A stretch of DNA of 64,000 nucleotides from Burkholderia pseudomultivorans (GTDB taxonomy: Bacteria; Pseudomonadota; Gammaproteobacteria; Burkholderiales; Burkholderiaceae): assembly GCF_001718415.1 (NCBI RefSeq), contig NZ_CP013378.1:1612001-1676000 (forward strand), read 5' to 3'. The notes below the pieces were generated by a model, which was not told the DNA's origin, did no database searches, and saw only the letters and a list, made by a program, of their open reading frames with translations. This document shows, piece after piece, positions 27,631 to 35,589 of this stretch. The translations under genes and the position numbers were made by a program. Position 1 is the first letter of the stretch. The number at the start of each line of letters is the position of its first letter.

Positions 27631-28764
27631 GTGACCGATTTCCCCGTTTTCCACTGGACCGACGCCGACGGCGTCGACCATGCCGTGCGCTGGCGTTCCG
27701 AAGCCGGCGTGCCGCCGCCGAAGCGCGCGGTGCCCGCCGACGACCGCCTGAATGCCGATGCGGCCTACCGCCTTGCATGCGAAGGCAGCGCGCTCGTATG
27801 GCAGGGCGATTTCCAGAATGCGCGCCAGCTGCTGCAGGCGCTCGCGCGCCGCGTCGACCGCAAGCCGAAGAAGGCGAAGGCCGCCGCCGGCGTCGACGCG
27901 TTCAACCTGCACCGGCTCGCGCAGTCGCAGCGTGCACGCACGCTCGGCATGTTGCTGATCCCGCTCGACGCCGACTACACGATCCCGCTGCGCCGCGCGC
28001 CCGACGTGCGCGCCGCGTGCGAGGAGGCGTACGGGCCGGGCGGCGAGCCGTCGGTCGTGTCGCTGCGCGAGCTGCTCGGCCTCGTCGGCGCGCACGAATG
28101 GCGCAAGAAAGGCCTGCCGATTCCCGCGCTCGGCGGCGCGGCGATTCATCCGCACTACGGCGTGTTTTCGCCGGTGCGCGGCGAATACGTCGAGCTCGTC
28201 GCGCGTGCGCCGCTGCCCGCGACGTCGCTCGCGTTCGATATCGGCACCGGCACCGGCGTGCTGGCGGCGGTGCTGGCGTCGCGCGGCGTCGCGCGCGTCG
28301 TCGCGACCGACCAGGATGCGCGGGCGCTCGCATGCGCGCGCGAGAACCTCGAGCGGCTCGGTTACGCGCAGCGCGTCGACGTCGTCGAGGCCGACCTGTT
28401 TCCGGCCGGCCGCGCGCCGCTGATCGTCTGCAACCCGCCGTGGGTGCCGGCCCGGCCGAGCGCGCCGATCGAATATGCGGTCTACGATCCCGACAGCCGC
28501 ATGCTGCGCGGTTTCCTCGACGGGCTTGCCGCGCATCTCGAACCGGGCGGCGAAGGCTGGCTGATCCTGTCCGATTTCGCCGAGCATCTCGGCCTGCGGC
28601 CGCGCGACACGCTGCTGCAGTGGATCGACGCAGCGGGCCTCGTCGTGCTCGGCCGCGACGACATCCGCCCCGCGCACCCGAAATCCGCCGACGCCGACGA
28701 TCCGCTGCACGCGGCGCGGCGCGCCGAAGTCACGTCCCTGTGGCGGCTCGGCGCGCGCGCCTGA
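27631..28764 (+). CDS. Class I SAM methyltransferase with NPPW motif
   Basis: A 377-residue protein. An N-terminal helical region (about 1-195) of unknown role precedes a Rossmann methyltransferase domain. Motif I is FDIGTGTGVLAAVLASRG (about 205-222), an acidic ATDQD loop follows, then CNPPWVPARP (about 268). The NPPW motif is typical of enzymes methylating planar nitrogen in proteins (PrmB/PrmC type), RNA or DNA bases. The start is GTG 27631 (VTDFPVFHWTDADG); the frame upstream to 27229 overlaps the previous gene and looks non-coding. Target unknown. Another methyltransferase gene follows 84 bases later. Confidence 0.85.
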   Translation: MTDFPVFHWTDADGVDHAVRWRSEAGVPPPKRAVPADDRLNADAAYRLACEGSALVWQGDFQNARQLLQALARRVDRKPKKAKAAAGVDAFNLHRLAQSQRARTLGMLLIPLDADYTIPLRRAPDVRAACEEAYGPGGEPSVVSLRELLGLVGAHEWRKKGLPIPALGGAAIHPHYGVFSPVRGEYVELVARAPLPATSLAFDIGTGTGVLAAVLASRGVARVVATDQDARALACARENLERLGYAQRVDVVEADLFPAGRAPLIVCNPPWVPARPSAPIEYAVYDPDSRMLRGFLDGLAAHLEPGGEGWLILSDFAEHLGLRPRDTLLQWIDAAGLVVLGRDDIRPAHPKSADADDPLHAARRAEVTSLWRLGARA

Positions 28765-28848
28765 GCGCGCGTTTCGGTAAACTGTCGCCATTCCTCATTC
28801 CCGCCGCCGGGCCGTGGTCGACCGACCGCGGCCCGGCCGCGCTTCACG

Positions 28849-29739
28849 ATGTCGAACAAGACCTACGAAATCCGTCCGGAGCAGTCCGTCGAGCTGCTGA
28901 AGGAGCTGCACATCCTCACCCGCGACGGCAAGATGAACCAGGACAGCCGCCGCAAGCTGAAGCAGGTCTATCACCTGTTCCAGTTCATCGAGCCGCTACT
29001 CGCGAGCGTGCAGGCCGACCAGGGCAACGTGACGCTGGTCGATCACGGCGCGGGCAAGTCGTACCTCGGCTTCATCCTCTACGACCTGTTCTTCAAGCAG
29101 CAGCCGGGGCATGGCACGCCGGCGTTCGCATCGCACGTGTACGGGATCGAGACGCGCGAGGAACTCGTCACGCGCTCGACGGAACTGGCCGCGCGGCTCG
29201 GCTTCGGCGGCATGTCGTTCCTGAACCTGTCGGTCGCCGATTCGATCACCTCGCCGAAGCTGCCTGATGCGATCGACGTCGTGACCGCACTGCACGCCTG
29301 CGACACGGCCACCGACGACGCGATCCGCTTCGCGCTCGCCAAGCGCGCGCGGCACATCGTGCTGGTGCCGTGCTGCCAGGCGGAAGTCGCGGGCGTGCTG
29401 CGCCGGAACAAGGGCAAGTCGCTTGCCAGCGCACTGACCGAGGTGTGGCGGCATCCGCTGCATACACGCGAATTCGGCAGCCAGATCACCAACGTGCTGC
29501 GTTGCCTGCAGCTCGAGGCGCATGGCTACCAGGTGAGCGTGACCGAGCTGGTCGGCTGGGAGCATTCGATGAAGAACGAGCTGATCGTCGCGCAGTACAA
29601 GAACCTGCCGCGCCGGCGGCCGAGCGAGCGGCTCAACGAGATCCTCGACATGTTCGGGCTGGCCGAGCTGCGCGAGCGCTTCTTCGTGCCTGCGCCGGCG
29701 GCGCCTGCCGGCACGGCCGTCGAGGCGAACGCCGGCTGA
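28849..29739 (+). CDS. Class I SAM methyltransferase (Methyltransf_32-like)
   Basis: A 296-residue protein. A helical N-terminus (about 1-45) precedes the SAM-binding motif VDHGAGKSYLGFILYD (about 63-78), the VYGIETREELV loop and TALHACDTATDDAIRFA (about 150). VPCCQAEV near residue 175 resembles the CC-containing loop of Trm13- and GSTCD-like methyltransferases. RNA is a plausible substrate by that resemblance, but this is inference. It probably shares a transcript with the preceding methyltransferase. Confidence 0.82.
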   Translation: MSNKTYEIRPEQSVELLKELHILTRDGKMNQDSRRKLKQVYHLFQFIEPLLASVQADQGNVTLVDHGAGKSYLGFILYDLFFKQQPGHGTPAFASHVYGIETREELVTRSTELAARLGFGGMSFLNLSVADSITSPKLPDAIDVVTALHACDTATDDAIRFALAKRARHIVLVPCCQAEVAGVLRRNKGKSLASALTEVWRHPLHTREFGSQITNVLRCLQLEAHGYQVSVTELVGWEHSMKNELIVAQYKNLPRRRPSERLNEILDMFGLAELRERFFVPAPAAPAGTAVEANAG

Positions 29740-29773
29740 CGGGCGGCGCGCCCGCTGCCCCCCGGCGCGGCGT

Positions 29774-30346
29774 TCAGACGTCGTCGCCGGGGCGGCGCAT
29801 CCAGTCGCGCCAGCCGTCATGGCCGAGGCGGCGCAGCGTTTCCTGGTTTTTCTCGTAGATCGCGGACGCGTCCGGGAACGCGTCGACCGCGCGCGCGATG
29901 CTGTCCTCGCGCAGCAGGTGCAGGATCGGGTACGGCGCGCGATTCGTGTAGTTCTCGATGTCGTCGGGTTCGCTGCCTTCGAACCGGTATTGCGGATGGA
30001 AGCTTGCAATCTGCAGCACGCCGTCGAGCTTCAGCTGCTGCACGAGCCGGTCGGCGAAGAACAGCGCGTCGTTGTAGTCGACGAAGTCGGCGAACGCGCG
30101 CGGGTAGATCACGAGCGTCGTATCGAGCTGCTGCGGATCGGCCGCTTCGAGCGTGCGCAGCTCGGTTTCGAGATCGGCGAGCGCGTCCTCGAGCGTCGTG
30201 GCGTCGCTGATCGCATAGCGCACCTGCTCCTTCACGTAGACGCTTTTCGCGAACGGGCACAGATTGAGCCCGATCACCGCGCGCGCGAGCCAGTGCCGCG
30301 TGGCGGCGAGGATGTCGTCGTGGGACTCGGGGCGGGTGTCGGTCAT
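29774..30346 (-). CDS. DUF1415 family protein
   Basis: A 190-residue cytoplasmic protein of the DUF1415 family. Typical segments are HWLARAVIGLNLCPFAKSVY near residue 20, DTTLVIYPRAFADFVDYNDAL, and SFHPQYRFEGSEPDDIENYT followed by NRAPYPILHLLRE. No catalytic function is known for the family. The conserved NLCPFA cysteine and the HPQY block are candidate active-site positions. ATG 30346 (MTDTRPESHDD) is preferred to an upstream start at 30385, which adds an unrelated leader. It faces the second methyltransferase gene tail to tail. Confidence 0.88.
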   Translation of the reverse strand: MTDTRPESHDDILAATRHWLARAVIGLNLCPFAKSVYVKEQVRYAISDATTLEDALADLETELRTLEAADPQQLDTTLVIYPRAFADFVDYNDALFFADRLVQQLKLDGVLQIASFHPQYRFEGSEPDDIENYTNRAPYPILHLLREDSIARAVDAFPDASAIYEKNQETLRRLGHDGWRDWMRRPGDDV

Positions 30347-30404
30347 GGCTGGGCGGAACGGGCGAAGGTGCGGCAAGGCCCGCATTGTAGCGGCGCGCGG
30401 CCGG

Positions 30405-31025
30405 TCACGCGCAGGCGGCGTCGACCAGCAGCGTGACGAGCGCCGGCGCGGTGCCGATCGGCGTTTCGCCGTGCCGGTAGGTCTGGCTCGCCGCGTAAAT
30501 TCCTTCGATCACGAGTGCGAGCGAGTTTGCGAGCGCCTGCGGCTCGCGCGCGCCGGCGCCTTCGCAGAGCTCGACCAGCCGTTGCATCAACTGCGCCTTG
30601 TTCCGCGCGACGCGTTCGCGGGCCGGATGCGTCGCGTCCGGGAATTCGGCGGCGACGTTGACGAACGGGCAGCCGCGGTAGTCCTTCTGCGTCGCGCGCT
30701 CGGCGAGGTCGACGAAATACTGGATCAGTTGCGCCTTCGGCTGGCCCGGATGCTTCGCGACGCTCGCGTCGAAGCGCTCGAAGAAGCACGCATCCATCCG
30801 TTCCAGATACGCGAGAATCAGCTCGTCCTTCGACGAGAACTGGCGATACAGGCTCATCTTGTTGACGCCTGCCCGCTCCACGACGGCTTCGACGCCGACC
30901 GTGCGGACGCCTTCCTTGTAAAACAGCTCCTCGGCGGCGCGCAGCAGATGCTCCTGCGCGGTGGCGCCGGCGACCGGCTGGCGTGTGCGGCGTGCCGGCG
31001 GCTTGGCGGCCTCGATGCCCGACAT
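30405..31025 (-). CDS. TetR/AcrR-family transcriptional regulator
   Basis: A 206-residue repressor-type protein. The helix-turn-helix is at about residues 22-70 (RAAEELFYKEGVRTVGVEAV, then VERAGVNKMSLYRQFSSKDE). The rest is the ligand and dimerisation domain, with CPFVNVAAEFPD near residue 120, a block common in a group of proteobacterial TetR proteins. It diverges from an MFS transporter, with two near-identical palindromes in the gap, so it likely represses the transporter and itself until an effector binds. Confidence 0.92.
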   Translation of the reverse strand: MSGIEAAKPPARRTRQPVAGATAQEHLLRAAEELFYKEGVRTVGVEAVVERAGVNKMSLYRQFSSKDELILAYLERMDACFFERFDASVAKHPGQPKAQLIQYFVDLAERATQKDYRGCPFVNVAAEFPDATHPARERVARNKAQLMQRLVELCEGAGAREPQALANSLALVIEGIYAASQTYRHGETPIGTAPALVTLLVDAACA

Positions 31026-31053
31026 GATGACCCTCGACTGCGTGATGGAATGC

Positions 31054-31110
31054 TTGACATGTTACCGAGTGGTAACTACGATCGCAACACAGTTGTGACC
31101 GATCGGTAAC
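31054..31110 (+). promoter_or_regulatory. Promoter overlapped by paired TetR-type operators
   Basis: TTGACA (31054-31059), a 17-base spacer and TACGAT (31077-31082) form a good rightward sigma-70 promoter. The 16-base palindrome GTTACC-GAGT-GGTAAC (31061-31076) fills the spacer. A second copy, GTGACC-GATC-GGTAAC (31095-31110), sits just past the start site, 34 bases centre to centre. Repressor bound here would block polymerase directly. Confidence 0.75.
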
Positions 31111-31240
31111 AATCGCGGCCGGTTCGACAGACGAATGCCATGCGTCGGCCCGGGTCAGCCGATGCGGTGTGCGGCGGAGGTGGCCTGGTGGGGGCGGGGC
31201 GGTGCCGAAGCGCCGGGTCTCGCTGACAGCTTTGCATGGG

Positions 31241-31272
31241 GTGCGACTAAGCGCTAAAGCGCCAAGTCGCAC
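31241..31272 (+). repeat. Hairpin in the MFS transporter leader
   Basis: Outer arms GTGCGACT (31241-31248) and AGTCGCAC (31265-31272) enclose an inner GCGCT/AGCGC stem with a small loop. The structure ends just before the AGGAG ribosome site (31277-31281) of the transporter gene at 31290. It could control translation or be a further protein-binding palindrome. Confidence 0.6.
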
Positions 31273-31289
31273 CGACAGGAGAACGACAC

Positions 31290-32573
31290 ATGAACTGGGC
31301 AGTGAGACGAATCGGCGGGCGCTTCCATTACGGATGGCTCGCGGCAGCCGTGGTATTCCTGATCCTGCTCGCCGCGGCCGGCACGCGCGCGACGCCGAGC
31401 GTGCTGATGGTGCCGCTCGAGCGCGAACTCGGCTGGAGCCGCGCGACGATCTCGCTCGCGATCTCGGTGAACATCGCGCTGTACGGGCTGACAGGGCCGT
31501 TCGCCGCCGCCGCGATGCAGCGCTTCGGGCTGCGTCCGACGATCCTCGTCGCGCTCGCAACGATGGGCGCGGGCGTCGCGCTGTCGTCGATGATGACGCA
31601 GAGCTGGCAGATGGTGCTGATCTGGGGCCTGATGGTCGGCTGCTCGACGGGCGTCGTCGCGCTGACGCTGTCCGCGACCTTCGTCACGCGCTGGTTCCAT
31701 GCGCGGCGCGGTCTCGTGATGGGCATCCTGACTGCCAGCACCGCCACCGGCCAGCTCGTGTTCCTGCCGATGCTCGCGGCAATCGCGCAGCACCACGGCT
31801 GGCGCCCGGTCGTGCTGGTCGTCGCGCTGGCGGCGGCGATCGTGATTCCGCTGGTCGCGCTGCTGCTGCCCGAGCGGCCGGCCGACGTGAAGCTGCGCCC
31901 GTACGGCGAGCCGCACGATGCGCCGCCCGCCGCCGACGCGACGAAGGAGAATCCGCTGGCCGTCGCGTTCCGCACGCTGCTGACCGCGAGCCGTTCGCGC
32001 GACTTCTGGCTGCTGTTCTTCAGTTTCTTCATCTGCGGCGCGAGCACCAACGGCTACGTCGGCACGCACCTGATCGCGATGTGCAGCGATTACGGCATGA
32101 CCGAAGTGCAGGGCGCGTCGCTGCTCGCCGCGATGGGCGTGTTCGACCTGTTCGGCACGACGCTGTCGGGCTGGCTGTCCGATCGCTACGACAACCGCGT
32201 GCTGCTGTTCTGGTACTACGGGCTGCGCGGGCTGTCGCTGATCTACCTGCCGCATGCGTTTGGGATCGATTTCTTCGGGCTGCCGCTGTTCGCGATGTTC
32301 TACGGGCTCGACTGGATCGCGACCGTGCCGCCCACCGTGCGCCTCGCGACCGACGTGTTCGGCAAGGCGGCCGCGCCGGTCGTGTTCGGCTGGATCGTCG
32401 CCGGCCACCAGCTCGGCGCGGCGTTCGCGGCGCTCGGCGCCGGGATGCTGCGGGCAAGCCTCGGCACCTATACGGTCGCGTCGATGATTTCGGGCGGGCT
32501 GTGCATCGTCGGTGCGCTGATCGTGCTGCGGATCAACCGCGGCCCGTCCCGCGCCGCCGCGCAGGCGGCCTGA
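31290..32573 (+). CDS. MFS transporter (OFA/monocarboxylate-like)
   Basis: A 427-residue, 12-helix major facilitator. The FHYGWLAAAVVF opening and the LERELGWSRATIS segment after helix 1 match the oxalate/formate antiporter-like branch. WLSDRYDNRVLLF between helices 8 and 9 is the MFS motif A copy. A cytoplasmic loop of about 40 residues separates the two halves. Substrate is unknown; carboxylates or drugs are plausible given TetR control. It diverges from the tetR gene and has a roughly 200-base leader if the promoter at 31054-31082 is used. Confidence 0.88.
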   Translation: MNWAVRRIGGRFHYGWLAAAVVFLILLAAAGTRATPSVLMVPLERELGWSRATISLAISVNIALYGLTGPFAAAAMQRFGLRPTILVALATMGAGVALSSMMTQSWQMVLIWGLMVGCSTGVVALTLSATFVTRWFHARRGLVMGILTASTATGQLVFLPMLAAIAQHHGWRPVVLVVALAAAIVIPLVALLLPERPADVKLRPYGEPHDAPPAADATKENPLAVAFRTLLTASRSRDFWLLFFSFFICGASTNGYVGTHLIAMCSDYGMTEVQGASLLAAMGVFDLFGTTLSGWLSDRYDNRVLLFWYYGLRGLSLIYLPHAFGIDFFGLPLFAMFYGLDWIATVPPTVRLATDVFGKAAAPVVFGWIVAGHQLGAAFAALGAGMLRASLGTYTVASMISGGLCIVGALIVLRINRGPSRAAAQAA

Positions 32574-32730
32574 GCGCGCCGCTCGCGGCCCGCTGGCGTC
32601 GGGCGGGCCGTCCATTGCAGGTTCCGCGATTTGCATTGGCGGGGATGGCCGGGCGCACGCGCGCGCAAGCGGTTATGCTTGCGTTTCGCCGGGCGTTTGC
32701 GCCCCTTCATCGATGTCAGCGAGGATCTGC

Positions 32731-33336
32731 ATGTCCGTCAAACCTGCTCCTACCACTGTTTCGATTCACGACCTGATCGCGGGCCGCTGGAGCCCGCGCG
32801 CGTATTCGGACGCGCCTGTCGGCGCCGACGATCTGCACGCGGTGCTCGAAGCCGCGCGCTGGGCGCCGTCCGCGTACAACGCGCAGCCGTGGCGTTTCAT
32901 CGTATTCGACCGCACGCAGGACGAAGCGGCGTTCAAGCGCGCGTTCGCGACGCTGGTGCCGTTCAACCAGGGCTGGAACGCGCCCGCGCCGGTGCTGATC
33001 GCGGTGACCGCGCACACGCTCACGCCGAAGGGCGAACCGGCGCCGACCGCGCTGTACGACGCGGGCGCGGCCGCGATGTCGCTGGTGCTGCAGGCGCATG
33101 CGCTCGGCCTCGCCGCGCACCAGATGAGCGGCTTCGACGCGAACGCGTTCCGCGAGGCGTTCGAGATTCCGGCCGACGTCGCGATTCCGGCGATCATCTC
33201 GCTGGGCCACTACGGCAACGTCGACAAGCTCGACCCGGTGCTGCGCGATCGCGAGAAGGCGCCGCGCACGCGTCATGCGCTCGGCGAGGTCGTGTACGCA
33301 GGGGCGTGGAAGAAGAGCTTCGACGCGGCCGCGTAA
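32731..33336 (+). CDS. Nitroreductase family protein
   Basis: A 201-residue FMN-dependent oxidoreductase-like protein. RWSPRAYSDAPV near residue 20 and ARWAPSAYNAQPWRFIV near residue 45 are the FMN-contacting motifs of the family. The central DAGAAAMSLVLQAHALGLAA helix and the SLGHYGN segment near residue 160 also fit. Substrate is unknown. ATG 32731 has GAGG upstream; ATG 32713 would add six residues. A GC-rich stem (GGGGCCG and CGGCCCC around 33353-33370) without a T-run follows the stop. Confidence 0.88.
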   Translation: MSVKPAPTTVSIHDLIAGRWSPRAYSDAPVGADDLHAVLEAARWAPSAYNAQPWRFIVFDRTQDEAAFKRAFATLVPFNQGWNAPAPVLIAVTAHTLTPKGEPAPTALYDAGAAAMSLVLQAHALGLAAHQMSGFDANAFREAFEIPADVAIPAIISLGHYGNVDKLDPVLRDREKAPRTRHALGEVVYAGAWKKSFDAAA

Positions 33337-33605
33337 CGCGATGCGGTGATGCGGGGCCGCGCACGGCCCCGTTCCCAGGCGCGGCGCTCGCGCCGCACGG
33401 CCCGCAGGCGGCAGCCGCGTCGGCGATGCCGCGCCAGGCCGGATCGCGTCTCGCCGCCCGCCGGCGCAACCTGCGCATCCACTCCGATCCGCATACGCAG
33501 CCGAGCCGACCCGCTTGACGGGCTCCCCGGTTGTGATCCCGCGGGCTTCATGTTAAAAAGCCCGTCCTTTCCGTTTTCGCGCCGGCCATGCGACGGCACC
33601 TTCCC

Positions 33606-34856
33606 ATGACTTACTGCGCGATCGATTTCGGCACGTCCAATTCCGCCGTGGCCTTGCCCGACGGCGACGGCATGCGCCTCGCGCCCGTCGAGGGCGACCA
33701 CCTGACGCTGCCCACCGCGATTTTCTTCAACAACGACGAGGAGACGGTCGAATACGGCCGCGCGGCGCTGGCGTCGTATATCGACGGCTTCGACGGCCGC
33801 CTGATGCGCTCGATGAAAAGCATCCTCGGCTCGGCGCTCGCCGAGACGACGACCGACCTCGGCGACGGCAGCGCGATCGCGTACACCGAGGTCATCGCGC
33901 GCTTCCTCACGCACCTGAAGCGCAAGGCCGAGGCGTGCGCAGGCGCGCCGATCGGCCGAGCGGTGCTGGGCCGGCCGGTGTTCTTCGTCGACGACGATCC
34001 GCGCGCCGACCGCCTCGCGCAGGCCCAGCTCGAAGCGGCCGCGCGCTCAGTGGGCTTCGCGGACGTGCAGTTCCAGTACGAGCCGATCGCGGCCGCGTTC
34101 GACTATGAATCGCGCCAGCAGGCCGAGCGGCTCGTGCTCGTCGCCGACATCGGCGGCGGCACGTCGGACTTCTCGCTGGTGCGCGTCGGGCCCGAGCGGA
34201 TGGCTCGCCTCGAGCGCAAGGACGACGTGCTCGCGCATCACGGCGTGCACGTCGCGGGCACCGACTACGACCGGCGCGTCGAGCTGTCGGCGATCATGCC
34301 GGCATTCGGCTATCGTTCGCTCGATCCCGAGGGGCGCGAGCTGCCGAACCGCATCTACTTCGATCTGGCGACCTGGCACCTGATCAACACGGTCTACACG
34401 CCGAAGCGGCTCGGCGAACTGACGCTGATGAAGCACCTGTACCGGGACGCGCGGCAGCACGAGCGACTCGTGAGCGTGGTCGAGCGACGGCTCGGGCATG
34501 CGCTGATGGCGCGCGCGGAAGAGGCGAAGATCGGCGTCGCGGCGGGTGGGGACACCGTGATCGACCTGAACGACGTCGAAGAGGACCTGCAGATCGCGTT
34601 CGACGCGCAGCGCCTGGTCGACGCGAGCCGCGACGACACCGCGCGCATCGTCGAAGCCGCGCGCGAAACGGTGCGGCTCGCCGGCATCGCGCCGCGCGAG
34701 GTCGGCGCGCTGTACTTCACCGGCGGCTCGACCGGGCTCGCGTTCCTGTCGGGTGCGCTGGCGGGGGCGTTCCCGGACGCGCAGCCGGTGTTCGGCGACC
34801 GGCTCGCGAGCGTCGCAACCGGGCTCGGGATTCACGCGCAGCGGCTGTTCGGCTGA
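33606..34856 (+). CDS. Hsp70-like ATPase (YegD type)
   Basis: A 416-residue actin-fold ATPase without the Hsp70 substrate-binding domain. Nucleotide-binding motifs: phosphate-1 AIDFGTSNSAVAL at the N-terminus, phosphate-2 VADIGGGTSDFSLV (about 180-193), and the adenosine motif YFTGGSTGLAFLSG (about 378-391). The same architecture is seen in E. coli YegD, a putative chaperone of unknown client. ATG 33606 begins MTYCAIDFGT. No DnaJ or GrpE partner is nearby. Confidence 0.88.
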   Translation: MTYCAIDFGTSNSAVALPDGDGMRLAPVEGDHLTLPTAIFFNNDEETVEYGRAALASYIDGFDGRLMRSMKSILGSALAETTTDLGDGSAIAYTEVIARFLTHLKRKAEACAGAPIGRAVLGRPVFFVDDDPRADRLAQAQLEAAARSVGFADVQFQYEPIAAAFDYESRQQAERLVLVADIGGGTSDFSLVRVGPERMARLERKDDVLAHHGVHVAGTDYDRRVELSAIMPAFGYRSLDPEGRELPNRIYFDLATWHLINTVYTPKRLGELTLMKHLYRDARQHERLVSVVERRLGHALMARAEEAKIGVAAGGDTVIDLNDVEEDLQIAFDAQRLVDASRDDTARIVEAARETVRLAGIAPREVGALYFTGGSTGLAFLSGALAGAFPDAQPVFGDRLASVATGLGIHAQRLFG

Positions 34857-34913
34857 GCGAAGGGCGGCCCGCCTGGCCGCACCGACTGCGCCGCCCGAAC
34901 GCGGCCGAAAAAC

Positions 34914-34942
34914 AAAAAGCCCCGCCGAAGCGGGGCTTTTTT
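34914..34942. terminator. Bidirectional terminator
   Basis: AAAAAGCCCCGC and GCGGGGCTTTTTT flank a short CGAA loop. Both strands end in a T-run, so it serves the rightward Hsp70-like gene and the leftward cold-shock gene. Confidence 0.92.
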
Positions 34943-34963
34943 ACACGAAATCTCGCGCAGTAC

Positions 34964-35167
34964 TTACAGCGGGCGGATGTTCGCAGCTTGCAGACCCTTC
35001 GGGCCCGTCTTCACTTCGAATTCAACCTTCTGGTTTTCTTGCAGCGTCTTGAAGCCTTCGACGCGGATTTCCGAGAAGTGCGCGAACAGATCGTCGCCGC
35101 CGCCTTCCGGGGTGATGAAGCCGAAGCCCTTTGCGTCATTGAACCACTTGACGGTACCGGTTGCCAT
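34964..35167 (-). CDS. cspA: Cold-shock domain protein (CspA family)
   Basis: A 67-residue single cold-shock domain: [20 protein letters not shown] carries the RNP1-type KGFGFI motif, and [10 protein letters not shown] carries the RNP2-like motif. It binds single-stranded RNA or DNA and acts as an RNA chaperone. The AGGAAC ribosome site is near the ATG. A promoter about 150 bases upstream implies a long leader like those of cold-inducible csp mRNAs; whether this copy is cold-induced cannot be told from sequence. Confidence 0.95.
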   Translation of the reverse strand: MATGTVKWFNDAKGFGFITPEGGGDDLFAHFSEIRVEGFKTLQENQKVEFEVKTGPKGLQAANIRPL

Positions 35168-35589
35168 GTTACTTGTTCCTAAAAAGATAAAACGGGGCCG
35201 AAGCCCATGGGGTGCGGAAGATCAAGGAAGGGGGTAATGGGACCAACCGGAGTACCGTTGATGGGCGAACTACGAAAGAACCAATTCACTCGCCGCTTGA
35301 AATCCTGCGAAGTTCTTTATACGGATAATTGGCCGCGCGGTCAACCGTATTTCCATGCACTCAGGGTTATTGCGTAGATTTGGCTTACAAATATTGCAGA
35401 GGCGTCTGATTTTTTGTAGGGGCTGATCGATTTTGGCGCCAACTTCAAGGTGCAACCGTTAAACTACGCGCCGCGTGGACCAGGTTGCCCCGATCGGGCG
35501 GCTTGTCCCCCCAAGAATGCGTGCGCGGCGCAGTCCGAGCCGATCCCGGGCTGCGGGCCGACCATGCTTTTTGAGACACAGGAGAGGAT
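35168..35589. promoter_or_regulatory. Divergent gap with csp promoter and long 5' leader
   Basis: On the minus strand TTGACC (plus 35339-35344), a 17-base spacer and TATAAA (plus 35316-35321) form a strong promoter. The predicted start near 35309 leaves a leader of about 140 bases before the cold-shock gene. The rest of the gap leads to the APC permease; no clear rightward promoter was picked out. No gene is seen here. Confidence 0.6.

Noticed and set aside
33351..33371. GGGGCCG/CGGCCCC stem after the nitroreductase gene as a terminator
   Set aside because: No T-run on either strand; such stems are frequent by chance in this GC-rich DNA.
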